NCBI RefSeq assembly: GCF_040548875.1
Contig: NZ_JBEPSJ010000001.1
Span: 558,001 to 622,000, forward strand
Source: Conyzicola nivalis_A
GTDB lineage: Bacteria > Actinomycetota > Actinomycetes > Actinomycetales > Microbacteriaceae
Direction of reading: 5' to 3'
Length of the DNA: 64,000 bases
This document shows, in pieces, positions 53,539 to 64,000 of this stretch. A model generated the notes under the pieces. That model searched no databases. It worked only from the letters and a program-made list of their open reading frames with translations, and was not told where the DNA came from. Every line of letters begins with the position of its first letter. Position 1 is the stretch's first letter. Made by a program: the position numbers and the translations under genes.

Positions 53539-55362
53539 CTACGAGAGGCTCAGCCCGGCGGTCGACGGCGAGTCCGAGTAGAGCGCCTCGATCGCGGGCG
53601 TGAACTCCTCCACGATGAGCGCGCGCTTGATGCTCAGCTTCGGCGTGAGGTGCCCGCTGGCCTCGGTCAGCTCGATCGGCAGCAGCTCGAACTTCCGGAT
53701 CGACTCCGCACGCGACACGAGGGCGTTCGCGGCGTCGATGGCGCGCTGCACCTCGGCGATCACGTGCGGGTTCTTCGCCGCCTCCGCGAGGGTCATCGAC
53801 GGGTCCTCGCCGTTGTTCTTCAGCCAGGTGGGCAGCATCTCCGCGTCGAGCGTGACGAGGGCCGCGATGAACGGTTTCTTGTCGCCGACGACGATGACCT
53901 GGCCCACGAGCGGGTTGGCGCGGATCGGGTCTTCGAGCGCCGCGGGGGCGACGTTCTTGCCGCCGGCGGTGACGAGGATCTCCTTCTTGCGGCCGGTGAT
54001 GGTGAGGTAGCCGTCGGAGTCGAGCGAGCCGATGTCGCCGGTCTTGAACCAGTCGCCGTCCATGACCTCGGCGGTGGCCGCCGGGTTGTTCCAGTAACCG
54101 CCGAAGACGTTGACGCCCTTGATCGAGATCTCTCCGTCGTCGCCGATGCGCAGACCGACGCCGGGAAGCGCGGGTCCGGTCGTGCCGATCTTGAACTTGT
54201 CGGGCAGGTTCACGGTGGCCGGCGCGGTCGACTCGGTGAGGCCGTAGCCCTCGAGGATGCGCAGGTCGAGGCTGCGGAAGAAGTGGCCGAGGCGCGGGCC
54301 GAGCGGCGCTGATCCGGAGACCGCGTACTTCACACGGCCACCGAGGGCCGCACGGATCTTGCTCAGCACCAGCCGGTCGAAGAGCGCGAACTGCAGCTTG
54401 AGGCCGAGAGGCACCGAGCCGGCGTCGAGGGCCTTGGAGTGCGCGATCGCGACGTCTGCGGCCTTGCGGAAGATCTTGCCCTTGCCGTTGCCCTCCGCCT
54501 TCTGCTCCGACGAGTTGTAGACCTTCTCGAACACGCGGGGCACGGCGAGCAGGAAGGTCGGGCGGAACGACGCCATCGACGGCAGCAGCAGCTTCGTGTC
54601 GGGCTGGTGGCCGACCTTGACGCCGGCGTGCACCGACAGCACCGAGATGAAACGGGCGAAGATGTGCGCGGTGGTGATGAAGAGCAGGGTGGATGAACCG
54701 GGGGCGAGCACCTCGTGCATCACGACCGCCGCGTTGCGGGTGAGCTCCACGAAGTTCGAGTGCGTCAGGATGACACCCTTGGGGCGCCCGGTCGAGCCCG
54801 ACGTGTAGATCAGCGTGGCGATGTCGGAGCCGACCGCGATCGAACGGCGTCGCTCGACCTCCTCGTCGCTCACTCCCGCGCCCGCGACGACGAGCTTGTC
54901 GAGGTCGCCGAGGTCGACCTGCCACACGTTGTCGATGGCGGGAACGTCGCCGCGGATCTCGTCGAACTTGGCGAAGTGGGTGGCGCTCTCGACGATGATC
55001 GAGGTGGCGCCGGAGTCGGTGAGGTTCCAGTGCAGCTGGGTGGGCGACGAGGTCTCGTAGATCGGCACCATGATGGCGCCGCTGAACCAGAGCGCGAAGT
55101 CGACGAGCGTCCACTCATAGCGCGTCTTGCACATGAAGCCGACCTTGTCGCCCGGCTCGATGCCGCTGGCGATGAAGCCCTTCGCGAGTGCGACGACCTG
55201 GGCGAGGAACTCGGCCGACGTGACGTCGCTCCATCCGCCGGTGGCGGTGGGGGTGGCGAACAGCGGCTCGTTCGGTGTCGCGGCAACTCGGGCGACCAGC
55301 AGATCGGTCGCGTTGGCATCGGGATCCGGCTCCACCACAGGTGGGACGAAATATTCGGTCAC
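53539..55362 (-). CDS. long-chain fatty-acid-CoA ligase (FadD15-like)
   Basis: A 607-residue AMP-forming acyl-CoA synthetase. The P-loop-like motif LIYTSGSTGRPKGVILTHSN (about 185-204) is intact. EGYGLTESTAP (about 358), the YWNN...GDWFKTGDIGSLDSDGYLTITGRKK motif (about 413-450) and the catalytic Lys near LTPKLSIKR (about 577) follow. It activates fatty acids. The GTG start has GGAG upstream. In M. tuberculosis FadD15 lies in the same broad neighbourhood as PknL and DAHP synthase. Confidence 0.94.
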   Translation of the reverse strand: MTEYFVPPVVEPDPDANATDLLVARVAATPNEPLFATPTATGGWSDVTSAEFLAQVVALAKGFIASGIEPGDKVGFMCKTRYEWTLVDFALWFSGAIMVPIYETSSPTQLHWNLTDSGATSIIVESATHFAKFDEIRGDVPAIDNVWQVDLGDLDKLVVAGAGVSDEEVERRRSIAVGSDIATLIYTSGSTGRPKGVILTHSNFVELTRNAAVVMHEVLAPGSSTLLFITTAHIFARFISVLSVHAGVKVGHQPDTKLLLPSMASFRPTFLLAVPRVFEKVYNSSEQKAEGNGKGKIFRKAADVAIAHSKALDAGSVPLGLKLQFALFDRLVLSKIRAALGGRVKYAVSGSAPLGPRLGHFFRSLDLRILEGYGLTESTAPATVNLPDKFKIGTTGPALPGVGLRIGDDGEISIKGVNVFGGYWNNPAATAEVMDGDWFKTGDIGSLDSDGYLTITGRKKEILVTAGGKNVAPAALEDPIRANPLVGQVIVVGDKKPFIAALVTLDAEMLPTWLKNNGEDPSMTLAEAAKNPHVIAEVQRAIDAANALVSRAESIRKFELLPIELTEASGHLTPKLSIKRALIVEEFTPAIEALYSDSPSTAGLSLS

Positions 55363-55481
55363 GGTAACTCCTTTGGCACCGGGGCGGACTAGGTTTTCCC
55401 TACTCTAACCGGGATTGATGAGCACAAACCGGCTTTGCGCCGTGGGCCGCGCCCCCAAGTCGCGGGTCGTGGTCCACCAAC

Positions 55482-55487
55482 TAGACT
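55482..55487 (+). promoter_or_regulatory. -10 box of a probable leaderless promoter (glucokinase gene)
   Basis: TAGACT lies 8 nt before the GTG at 55496, the same hexamer and distance seen at 44581-44586. No Shine-Dalgarno separates it from the start. No clear -35 box is visible. Confidence 0.5.
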
Positions 55488-55495
55488 CGACTCTC

Positions 55496-56443
55496 GTGCA
55501 TGCCATCGGAATAGACATCGGCGGAACCAAGATCGCCGGAGCCCTGGTCAGCGAGACCGGCGAGATCATCGCCGAAGACCGCCAGCCCACCCCGGCGGGT
55601 GAACGGGGACAGATCGTCGACCTCGTCGTCGCCATGATCGACCGGCTCGCCACGGGCCACGAGGTGACGGCGGCAGGCGTCGCGGCCGCGGGGTTCGTCG
55701 ACGCCGCGCAGTCCACGGTGTACTACGCCCCCAACATCAGCTGGCGCAACGAGCCGCTGCAACGGCTCATCTCCGAGCGCGTGAGCATGCCCATCACTAT
55801 CGACAACGACGCGAACGCGGCGGGCTGGGCGGAGTACCGCTTCGGCGCCGGTCGCGCGGTCACCGACATGACGATGCTCACCATCGGAACCGGTGTCGGC
55901 GGCGCGATCGTCACCCAGGGCCACCTGTTCCGCGGCGGATTCGGCGCCGGAGCCGAACTCGGCCACCTCAGGGTCGTGCCGGACGGCCTCGCCTGCGGCT
56001 GCGGCGCCCGCGGCTGCATCGAGCAGTACGGCTCGGGCCGTGCGCTGCTGCGCATGGCCAACGCCCTGGCCGACGCCGGCGGCATCGGCCTGGCCCTCGC
56101 GGAGGCCCGCGCCGCGAACGGCGAGCTCAACGGGACCATCGTGGGTGAGTTCATCGCTGCGGGCGACCCCGGCGCCGTGCACGCCCTGCAAGAGCTAGGC
56201 CGGTGGCTCGGCCAGGCCTGCGCCTCGCTCAGCGCCGTGCTCGACCCGCAGCTGTTCGTGTTCGGCGGGGGAGTCGCCGTCGCGGGCGACCTGCTGCTCG
56301 ACCCCATCCGCGAGGCGTACCTGCAGCACCTGCCGGCCCGCGGATACCACCCGGAGCCCGGCTTCGTCATCGCCGAGCTGGAGAACGACGCGGGAGTGGT
56401 CGGCGCGGCCGACCTCGCGCGCATCCACGCGACCGCGCATTAG
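55496..56443 (+). CDS. ROK family glucokinase
   Basis: A 315-residue sugar kinase. ATP-binding IGIDIGGTKIAGAL (about residues 4-17), the catalytic Asp in IDNDANAAGWAEYRFGAG, the EXGH motif GAGAELGHLRVVPDG, and the zinc site CGCGARGCIEQYGSG (about 166-180) are all present. It phosphorylates glucose, or a related sugar, for glycolysis. The start is a GTG with a -10 box 8 nt upstream. It precedes the acyltransferase by 30 nt. Confidence 0.94.
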   Translation: MHAIGIDIGGTKIAGALVSETGEIIAEDRQPTPAGERGQIVDLVVAMIDRLATGHEVTAAGVAAAGFVDAAQSTVYYAPNISWRNEPLQRLISERVSMPITIDNDANAAGWAEYRFGAGRAVTDMTMLTIGTGVGGAIVTQGHLFRGGFGAGAELGHLRVVPDGLACGCGARGCIEQYGSGRALLRMANALADAGGIGLALAEARAANGELNGTIVGEFIAAGDPGAVHALQELGRWLGQACASLSAVLDPQLFVFGGGVAVAGDLLLDPIREAYLQHLPARGYHPEPGFVIAELENDAGVVGAADLARIHATAH

Positions 56444-56473
56444 AGTAGTGAACCCAAGCGGAGGCGGATAACG

Positions 56474-57166
56474 ATGTTCTACTGGTTCATGAAGAACCTC
56501 GTGGCCGGGCCGATCCTGAAGACGGTTTTCCGTCCGTGGGTGACCGGTCTCGACAACATCCCGAAGAAGGGCGGCGTGATCCTCGCGATCAACCACCTCT
56601 CGTTCATCGACTCGGTGTTCCTGCCCCTCGTGCTCGACCGGCGCATCTTCTTCCTCGCCAAGAGCGACTACTTCACCGGGCGCGGCCTCAAGGGCTGGGC
56701 GACGAAGGCGTTTATGAACGGCACGGGCATGCTGCCCATCGACCGCTCGGGCGGCAAGGCCTCCGAGGCGAGCCTCAACACCGGTCTCAAGGTGCTGCAC
56801 GACGGTGAGGTGCTCGGCATCTATCCCGAGGGCACACGCAGCCCAGACGGCAAGCTCTATCGCGGACGCACCGGTGTGGCCCGCATGATCCTCGAGGGCA
56901 ACGTGCCCGTCGTCCCCGTGGCGATGATCGACACCGAGAAGATCATGCCGCAGGGCACCACGATCCCCAAGGTGCAGCGTCTCGGCATCGTCATCGGCGA
57001 GCCCCTCGACTTCTCTCGCTTCGCCGGTCTCGAGAGCGACAGGTTCATCCTGCGATCGATCACCGACGAGATCATGTACGAGCTCAACCGCCTGAGCGGC
57101 CAGGAGTACGTCGACGTCTACGCCTCGTCGGTCAAGGACCGCATGAGCGCCCGTCCCGCGCGCTGA
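56474..57166 (+). CDS. 1-acylglycerol-3-phosphate O-acyltransferase (PlsC-type)
   Basis: A 230-residue acyltransferase. The catalytic HX4D motif is HLSFID (about residue 42), and the phosphate-binding motif YPEGTRSPDG (about 118) is intact, unlike in the acyltransferase at 37509-38297. It makes phosphatidic acid from lysophosphatidic acid. An upstream GGAGG-like site precedes the ATG. It sits between the ROK kinase and DAHP synthase, as its counterpart (Rv2182c) does relative to aroG in mycobacteria. Confidence 0.92.
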   Translation: MFYWFMKNLVAGPILKTVFRPWVTGLDNIPKKGGVILAINHLSFIDSVFLPLVLDRRIFFLAKSDYFTGRGLKGWATKAFMNGTGMLPIDRSGGKASEASLNTGLKVLHDGEVLGIYPEGTRSPDGKLYRGRTGVARMILEGNVPVVPVAMIDTEKIMPQGTTIPKVQRLGIVIGEPLDFSRFAGLESDRFILRSITDEIMYELNRLSGQEYVDVYASSVKDRMSARPAR

Positions 57167-57267
57167 TCAACTCGAAGCGCACGCCGTAACACACCACCCG
57201 CGAGCGGATAAGCTCGTGAGTCGGGCCGTAGTGCCCGCTGTCCCACCCCTCAACCAAAGGAAGCCCC

Positions 57268-58638
57268 GTGGTAGACCCGTCAGAGCAAGTCGTTCTCGCC
57301 GATCCAGCAGTGATCGCCGGGCTCGACTATTGGCGTGAACTGCCCATCAAGCAGCAGCCGGAATGGCCGGATGCCGCGGCCGTGGCCGAGGCGTCGAAGC
57401 AGATCGCGAGCTTCCCGCCACTCGTCTTCGCGGGAGAGGTCGACGACCTGCGCGACAAGCTCGGTCGCGCGGCAGCCGGAGAGGCCTTCCTGCTGCAGGG
57501 CGGTGACTGCGCCGAGACCTTCGCGGGAGCCACAGCGGAGCAGATCAAGAACCGGGTCAAGACCATCCTGCAGATGGCAGTGGTGCTCACCTACGGTGCA
57601 TCCATGCCCATCGTGAAGATGGGACGCATGGCGGGCCAGTTCGCCAAGCCGCGCTCGACCGACACCGAGACCCGTGGCGACGTCACGCTGCCCGCGTACC
57701 GCGGCGACATCGTCAACGGCTACCCGTTCACCGCCGAGTCGCGCACGCCCGACCCGAGCCGTCTCGTGCAGGGGTACCACACGGCAGTCTCGACGCTGAA
57801 CCTCGTTCGCGCATTCACGCAGGGCGGCTTCGCCGACCTGCGCCAGGTGCACAGCTGGAACAAGGGCTTCGCCGCCAACCCGGCGAACAAGCGCTACGAG
57901 ATCCTCGCCCGCGACATCGACCGCGCCATCAAGTTCATGGAGGCGGCGGGAGCCGACTTCGACGAGCTGCGCCGCGTCGACTTCTACGCGAGCCACGAGG
58001 GCCTGCTCATGGACTACGAGCGTCCGATGACGCGCATCGACTCGCGCACCGGAACGCCGTACAACACGAGCGCGCACTTCCTCTGGGTCGGTGAGCGCAC
58101 CCGTGACCTCGACGGAGCGCACATCGACTACTTCTCGCGTGTTCGCAACCCGATCGGCGTGAAGCTCGGCCCCACGACGAGCCCCGACGACATGCTGCGG
58201 CTCATCGACAAGCTCGATCCCGACCGCGAGCCGGGGCGCCTCACGTTCATCACGCGCATGGGCGCTGGCAAGGTGCGCGACGCGCTGCCGCCCCTGCTCG
58301 AGGCGATCAAGGGCCACGAGGCCACTCCGCTGTGGGTGTCCGACCCGATGCACGGCAACGGGCTCACCACGTCGACCGGCTACAAGACGCGTCGTTTCGA
58401 CGACGTCGTCGACGAGGTCAAGGGCTTCTTCGAGGCGCACCGAGCCGTGGGCACCCACCCCGGTGGAATCCACATCGAGCTCACCGGCGACGACGTCACC
58501 GAGTGCCTCGGCGGTTCGGAGCACATCGACGAGGCCGACCTGGCGACCCGCTACGAGTCGCTGTGCGACCCGCGGCTGAACCACATGCAGTCGCTCGAGC
58601 TGGCGTTCCTCGTGGCCGAGGAGCTCGCCGCGGTCTAG
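57268..58638 (+). CDS. aroG: class II 3-deoxy-7-phosphoheptulonate synthase
   Basis: A 456-residue DAHP synthase of the class II (plant/actinobacterial) type, the first step of the shikimate pathway. The signature LLQGGDCAETF (about 76-86), LPAYRGDIVNGYPF (about 142-155), the ASHEGLLMDYERP segment and VSDPMHGNG (about 358-366) are complete. GTG start with AAAGG upstream. It is convergent with the kinase gene, with a terminator hairpin between. Confidence 0.96.
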   Translation: MVDPSEQVVLADPAVIAGLDYWRELPIKQQPEWPDAAAVAEASKQIASFPPLVFAGEVDDLRDKLGRAAAGEAFLLQGGDCAETFAGATAEQIKNRVKTILQMAVVLTYGASMPIVKMGRMAGQFAKPRSTDTETRGDVTLPAYRGDIVNGYPFTAESRTPDPSRLVQGYHTAVSTLNLVRAFTQGGFADLRQVHSWNKGFAANPANKRYEILARDIDRAIKFMEAAGADFDELRRVDFYASHEGLLMDYERPMTRIDSRTGTPYNTSAHFLWVGERTRDLDGAHIDYFSRVRNPIGVKLGPTTSPDDMLRLIDKLDPDREPGRLTFITRMGAGKVRDALPPLLEAIKGHEATPLWVSDPMHGNGLTTSTGYKTRRFDDVVDEVKGFFEAHRAVGTHPGGIHIELTGDDVTECLGGSEHIDEADLATRYESLCDPRLNHMQSLELAFLVAEELAAV

Positions 58639-58646
58639 GCGCGACA

Positions 58647-58688
58647 ACGACGAAGGGCGGTCCGCTGGTGCGGGCCGCCCTTTGTCGT
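58647..58688. terminator. terminator between DAHP synthase and PASTA kinase genes
   Basis: Stem ACGACGAAGGGCGG against CCGCCCTTTGTCGT with a 14-nt loop, directly after the aroG stop. It lies between convergent genes and has the AAGGG/CCCTT core flanked by further complementary bases. Confidence 0.75.
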
Positions 58689-58700
58689 ATCGTGAATCCT

Positions 58701-60653
<1,953 letters not shown>

Positions 60654-60741
60654 TCGGCCATTCTAAAGTTCGCCCACCTGAACGCCCGGTTGAACACGGG
60701 GCGGTTCGCCAACACGCCGGTGTCGGCACGCAACGATTTGG

Positions 60742-62088
60742 TTACTTCAGTTCGGAGAGCCAGAACCGGGCAGACGTCTCCCACTTCGCGTACGCGTCGG
60801 GGTAGGCGGAGATCTGCACCTTCTGCGCCGCCTGGGTCACGGTGAGTGCCGACCAGCCGGAGATGTCGAGCAGTCCGCGCGTGATGCCGGCGTTCGGGTT
60901 CGACGGCCCGCCGTAGAAGAGCTTGGCGGCGTGCGCGGGATCGGTGAGCTGAGCGACGGAGCCCCAACCGGAGCTCGGTCGCTGCTGGAAGAGGCCGACC
61001 GAGTCGAGGTGGCCGTAGTTGATGTTGCGGAGGCTCGACTCCTGCATCGCAGCCGCGAGGGCGATGACGATGCCGTAGTCGCTGACGCCGAGGTTGCGGC
61101 CGACCGACACGATGACGCGGGCGTTGGCCTCCATCTCGGCGGTGAGCAGGGTGATGGCGCCGGGAGTGCCCGCCGGAACAGCCGCCACGGCGGCGGGGTT
61201 CACGAGCGTGCGGCCTGCGTAGATGATGCTCGACGTGGTGAGTCCGTTCGCGCTCAGCAGCGCCTGCACCGTCACACCGAGCTTCTTCGCGATCTTGGAG
61301 ACGTTGTCGCCGGCGACGATCGTGTAGGAGGCGCCGACCGCCGGCGCCGGGGAGGCCGCGACGGGTGCGGCCACGGGGGCGGCTGCCACGGGGGCGCGGA
61401 CCGGTGCCGCAGCCGGGGCGCTCGAGCCGGGAATCGCGACCGTCTGGCCCGGGTAGATGATGCTGGACGTGCCGAGACCGTTTGCGGTCAGCACCGCCTG
61501 CGTGGTGACACCGAAACGCGACGCGATCCGGCTGATGGTGTCACCGGCGACGATGGTGTAGCGGCCGCCAGCGACCGGAGCGGCGGGCGCCGCGGGTGCG
61601 GCGGTGATCACGCCGGCCCCCAGCTTCAGCACCTGTCCGGGGAAGATGGTGGATTTCCAGCCGAGTCCGTTGAGCGCGAGCACGGAGGCCGTCGAGAGCC
61701 CGTATCGGCCCGCGACGCTGCTGACCGTGTCGCCGGCGGCGACGCGATAGGTGCTGGGGGCGGCGGCGACAGCGATCTCGCCGGCAGGCGTGTTCTCGGC
61801 GGCGGCGACTCCCGCGTCGCGAACCGCGGTGTCGGTGGTCGGACGTGACTTCTCCGACTTGTCTCCGACGGGAGACTTGGCTTCGACGCGCTCGATGGGA
61901 CCGGTGAGGTTCATCGATACCGCGATCGAGCCGACCAGGAGTATGGGCATGGTGGCGAAGAGGGACTTGCTGATCTTCGACTCCCGCGAGACCGCAGCCG
62001 CCCTGAGGGGAGAGGAAGGTGTGGGGACGAGTCCCGACAGAACCGTTCCGGCAGTCGTCTGTGTGTCGTGCTCAGAAAGATTAGTCAT
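60742..62088 (-). CDS. LysM-repeat peptidoglycan-binding hydrolase
   Basis: A 448-residue protein. A hydrophobic segment at about 46-63 anchors it. Three LysM domains follow (about 114-158, 175-217 and 255-298), each with the YxVxxGDT/N pattern. The C-terminal domain (about 318-448) has MQESSLRNINYGHLDSVGLFQQRPSSGWG, the lysozyme/transglycosylase-like segment with a catalytic Glu. The ATG at 62088 has GGGGAA upstream. It lies 88 nt before the PASTA kinase on the same strand. Confidence 0.9.
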   Translation of the reverse strand: MTNLSEHDTQTTAGTVLSGLVPTPSSPLRAAAVSRESKISKSLFATMPILLVGSIAVSMNLTGPIERVEAKSPVGDKSEKSRPTTDTAVRDAGVAAAENTPAGEIAVAAAPSTYRVAAGDTVSSVAGRYGLSTASVLALNGLGWKSTIFPGQVLKLGAGVITAAPAAPAAPVAGGRYTIVAGDTISRIASRFGVTTQAVLTANGLGTSSIIYPGQTVAIPGSSAPAAAPVRAPVAAAPVAAPVAASPAPAVGASYTIVAGDNVSKIAKKLGVTVQALLSANGLTTSSIIYAGRTLVNPAAVAAVPAGTPGAITLLTAEMEANARVIVSVGRNLGVSDYGIVIALAAAMQESSLRNINYGHLDSVGLFQQRPSSGWGSVAQLTDPAHAAKLFYGGPSNPNAGITRGLLDISGWSALTVTQAAQKVQISAYPDAYAKWETSARFWLSELK

Positions 62089-62276
62089 GAGTTCCCCGTC
62101 TTGCTCCCGGCCAGGATCGCGTCGCGCACAGCTGGCGCGACCTCTCAAACGTGACACAGATGCCTATGAGAGTCAATCAGTGTGGCCAATGTGACTCGGG
62201 TTAATCTGCTCGAAACATTTGCGATTCACCCACGTCAATGGCGCTCAAACCGCTCGTGTCGTGGCACTCTTAATGG

Positions 62277-62615
62277 GTGACTGAAACTCCCGACGCCACC
62301 TGGCTGACCGTTCCCGACCTGACCGAACTCCTCGGAGTCAAGGTGAGTCAGGTGCGCCGCTTGATCGAAGATCGCGCACTCCTCGCCCGCAAGATCGACG
62401 GCGTATGGAAGGTGCCCGCCTCGTTCATCGTCGACGGCGAGCCCATGAGCGAGCTTCGCGGAACTCTCGTGGTGCTCGGCGACATCGGGTTCACCGACGA
62501 CGAGGCGATGGACTGGCTCCTCAGCCCCGAGGACAGCCTCGGCGTGAGCCCCATCGAGGCCCTCCACGCCGGGCGCAAGGCCGAAGTCCGCCGGGTCGCG
62601 CAGGCTCTGGCCTGA
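62277..62615 (+). CDS. Rv2175c family DNA-binding protein
   Basis: A 112-residue protein with a winged helix (LTVPDLTELLGVKVSQVRRLIEDRALLARKIDGVWKVPASFI) at about residues 9-52, followed by a helical tail. In M. tuberculosis Rv2175c is phosphorylated by PknL, which stops DNA binding. The PknL-like gene is nearby on the other strand. The GTG start has no Shine-Dalgarno, so the transcript may be leaderless. Confidence 0.92.
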   Translation: MTETPDATWLTVPDLTELLGVKVSQVRRLIEDRALLARKIDGVWKVPASFIVDGEPMSELRGTLVVLGDIGFTDDEAMDWLLSPEDSLGVSPIEALHAGRKAEVRRVAQALA

Positions 62616-62656
62616 CCACGCACTCTCCGGCTGGGCTCCGAAAACCCGGAGGCGGC

Positions 62657-63781
62657 TCAGGCGGTACGCCGGCTGACCGTGTCGGCGAGTTGAGTGAGCT
62701 GCGCGCGCGATGATGCGCTGAGCGGCGCCGTCTCGAGGGCCGCCCTGGCGAGCCCCACGTTGTGGGTGATGATCCGCTCCACTCGGTCGATCGCCCCGCT
62801 GTCGCGGATCACCGACTGCAGAACCTCGACCTGCCGCGCGTCGAGGTCGCGGTCGCCGAGGAGCTCGTCGAGCAGCGCCCGCGAGTTCGCGGGAAGCGCC
62901 GTGCGAGCGAGCGCTATGAGCACGGTGCGCTTTCCCTCACGCAGGTCGTCGCCAGCGGGCTTGCCGGTCACCTCCGGGTCTCCGAAGACCCCGAGCAGAT
63001 CGTCGCGGAGCTGGTAGGCGATTCCCAGTGGCAGTCCGAACGCTCGAAGCGCGGCGGTCTGCTCCGCCGTGCCACCGCCGAGGGCGGCGCCGATGGCGAG
63101 CGGCGACTCGACGCTGTACTTCGCCGACTTGTAGACGATGACGCGATGAGAGCGGGGGAGCAGCTCGCTCTCCGGGTGATTGCGCCAGGCGTTCTCCTCC
63201 ACGATGTCGAGATACTGGCCCACGGTGACCTCGGTGCGCATCCTATTGAACTCGGCCCGGCCCGCGGCGCTGGCCGCTGGGTCGGTGAGCGAACGAAGCG
63301 CGGTGTCGAAGATCTCGTCACTCCAACCGAGGAGCAGATCACCGAGAAGGAGAGCGGCCGAGCCGCCGAAGCTCCTCGGGTTGCCGAGCCAGCCGTTCTC
63401 GCCGTGCAACGCCTCGAAGCGCTTATGGGCCGCAGGCCGACCGCGGCGCGTGTCCGAGTTGTCCATGATGTCGTCGTGCACCAGCGCCGCCGCATGGAAG
63501 ACCTCGAGGGCGGCTGCAGCCGTCACGATGGCGGGCAGGTCGCGCTCCGGGGCCTCGTCGACGACGTCGAAACCGACTCCCGGCGTACTCACGGCTTGCC
63601 AACCCCAGTAGCAGAAGAGCGCACGGAATCGCTTGCCGCCGGACAGCAGATCGCGTGATGTGCCGACGAAATCGTCGATTTCCTCGGCTATCGCCGAAAG
63701 CTGCGGTGCTCGTTCCTCCAGGAATTCGTCTATGCGTTCTTGAACAAGGTCAACTAACCGCGTACTCTCAGCCACACTCAT
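62657..63781 (-). CDS. polyprenyl diphosphate synthase
   Basis: A 374-residue trans-isoprenyl diphosphate synthase. The first Asp-rich motif is HDDIMDNSDTRRG (DDxxD within DDIMD, about 103) and the second QLRDDLLGVFGD (about 256). GGKRFRALF (about 48) is the usual substrate-binding segment. It resembles the IdsA2-type enzyme next to Rv2175c in mycobacteria. Chain length is not predictable here. It is divergent from a DUF3040 gene. Confidence 0.94.
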   Translation of the reverse strand: MSVAESTRLVDLVQERIDEFLEERAPQLSAIAEEIDDFVGTSRDLLSGGKRFRALFCYWGWQAVSTPGVGFDVVDEAPERDLPAIVTAAAALEVFHAAALVHDDIMDNSDTRRGRPAAHKRFEALHGENGWLGNPRSFGGSAALLLGDLLLGWSDEIFDTALRSLTDPAASAAGRAEFNRMRTEVTVGQYLDIVEENAWRNHPESELLPRSHRVIVYKSAKYSVESPLAIGAALGGGTAEQTAALRAFGLPLGIAYQLRDDLLGVFGDPEVTGKPAGDDLREGKRTVLIALARTALPANSRALLDELLGDRDLDARQVEVLQSVIRDSGAIDRVERIITHNVGLARAALETAPLSASSRAQLTQLADTVSRRTA

Positions 63782-63854
63782 AGCCTACCGAGGCCTGTGG
63801 GGCGTATTATCGAAACCCATAGCGCAAGAACAATCCGAGCCGGAGGGGATCAGG

Positions 63855-64000
63855 ATGCCACTTTCCGAGCAGGAGCAGCGTCTCCTGGAAGAGATGGAGC
63901 GGGGTCTCTACCAAAATGACGCCGATTTCGTTGCAACCGTGGGTCAGCGCCGCGGCAAGCCGAACTACACCGTGGTGGTGGTCGGGGCCCTGTTGGGAAT
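63855..64000 (+). CDS. DUF3040 protein, 5' part
   Basis: The first 48 codons of a DUF3040 membrane protein, cut by the right edge. It opens MPLSEQEQRLLEEMERGLYQ, the family signature, then a hydrophobic segment (TVVVVGALLG) begins. GGAGGGG lies 7 nt before the ATG. In actinobacteria this gene usually sits just upstream of mraZ and the dcw cluster. Confidence 0.93.
   Translation, partial: MPLSEQEQRLLEEMERGLYQNDADFVATVGQRRGKPNYTVVVVGALLG

Noticed and set aside
62616..62656. Weak hairpin between the Rv2175c-like and polyprenyl synthase genes
   Set aside because: The stem CTCCGG/CCGGAG is short and interrupted. It is not strong enough to call a terminator.

Overview
The window is high-GC DNA, densely packed with genes, many GTG starts and frequent ATGA/GTGA stop-start overlaps. 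The gene set points to an actinobacterium of the Micrococcales, most likely Microbacteriaceae: garA-ftsR-merR, a class II DAHP synthase, a PknL-type PASTA kinase with its Rv2175c-like partner, a DUF3040 protein, a LANTG-anchored ice-binding protein and IdeR/DtxR-like iron boxes. The family assignment is an inference from gene content. No rRNA, tRNA, CRISPR array, phage or insertion sequence was recognised, and no gap between genes exceeds about 300 bases.

Layout. 1-4.9 kb: a leftward operon of a cysteine-type arylsulfatase with small membrane and DUF proteins, and an AI-2E exporter upstream. 5-9.2 kb: a GAP-family membrane protein, a three-segment membrane protein, a DUF1801 protein, an SRPBCC/ArsR pair with a double palindromic operator, a Gmad2 lipoprotein and an HhH-GPD repair protein. 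9.2-16.5 kb: a PRISE-like reductase, a DEAD-box helicase, the ice-binding protein, two universal stress proteins and a D,D-carboxypeptidase. 16.5-22.2 kb: a leftward nucleoside uptake operon (BMP lipoprotein, double ATPase, two permeases) ending in a nucleoside hydrolase. 22.4-24.5 kb: a LigD-type polymerase and an ATP-dependent ligase, convergent. 24.6-26.9 kb: an APC permease and a glutamine amidotransferase.

26.9-32.6 kb is the most unusual part. A tandem array of a 73-bp hairpin repeat touches the end of a thioredoxin-reductase-like flavoprotein that has no redox cysteine pair. That gene is divergent from a DUF4062-STAND NTPase-TPR protein, which overlaps a polytopic membrane protein gene by 4 nt. 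32.7-38.3 kb: VOC protein, TMEM175-type channel, flotillin, DUF2236 oxygenase, S4 protein and a PlsC acyltransferase. 38.4-43.3 kb: a five-gene iron-siderophore operon with two IdeR-like boxes and a probable CTG start. 43.3-45.2 kb: an LRV-repeat protein, a DUF1295 membrane protein and a CDP-alcohol phosphatidyltransferase.

45.3-64 kb is core actinobacterial genome: garA, ftsR and a second merR; an orphan ParA; pyruvate carboxylase; an EspI-like MinD/ParA ATPase; peptide deformylase; a FadD15-like ligase; ROK glucokinase; PlsC; class II DAHP synthase; PknL-like kinase; LysM hydrolase; Rv2175c-like protein; polyprenyl synthase; DUF3040. From the FadD15-like gene onward the order recalls the Mycobacterium tuberculosis Rv2187-Rv2169c stretch. 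This suggests that the mraZ/dcw division cluster lies just past the right edge.
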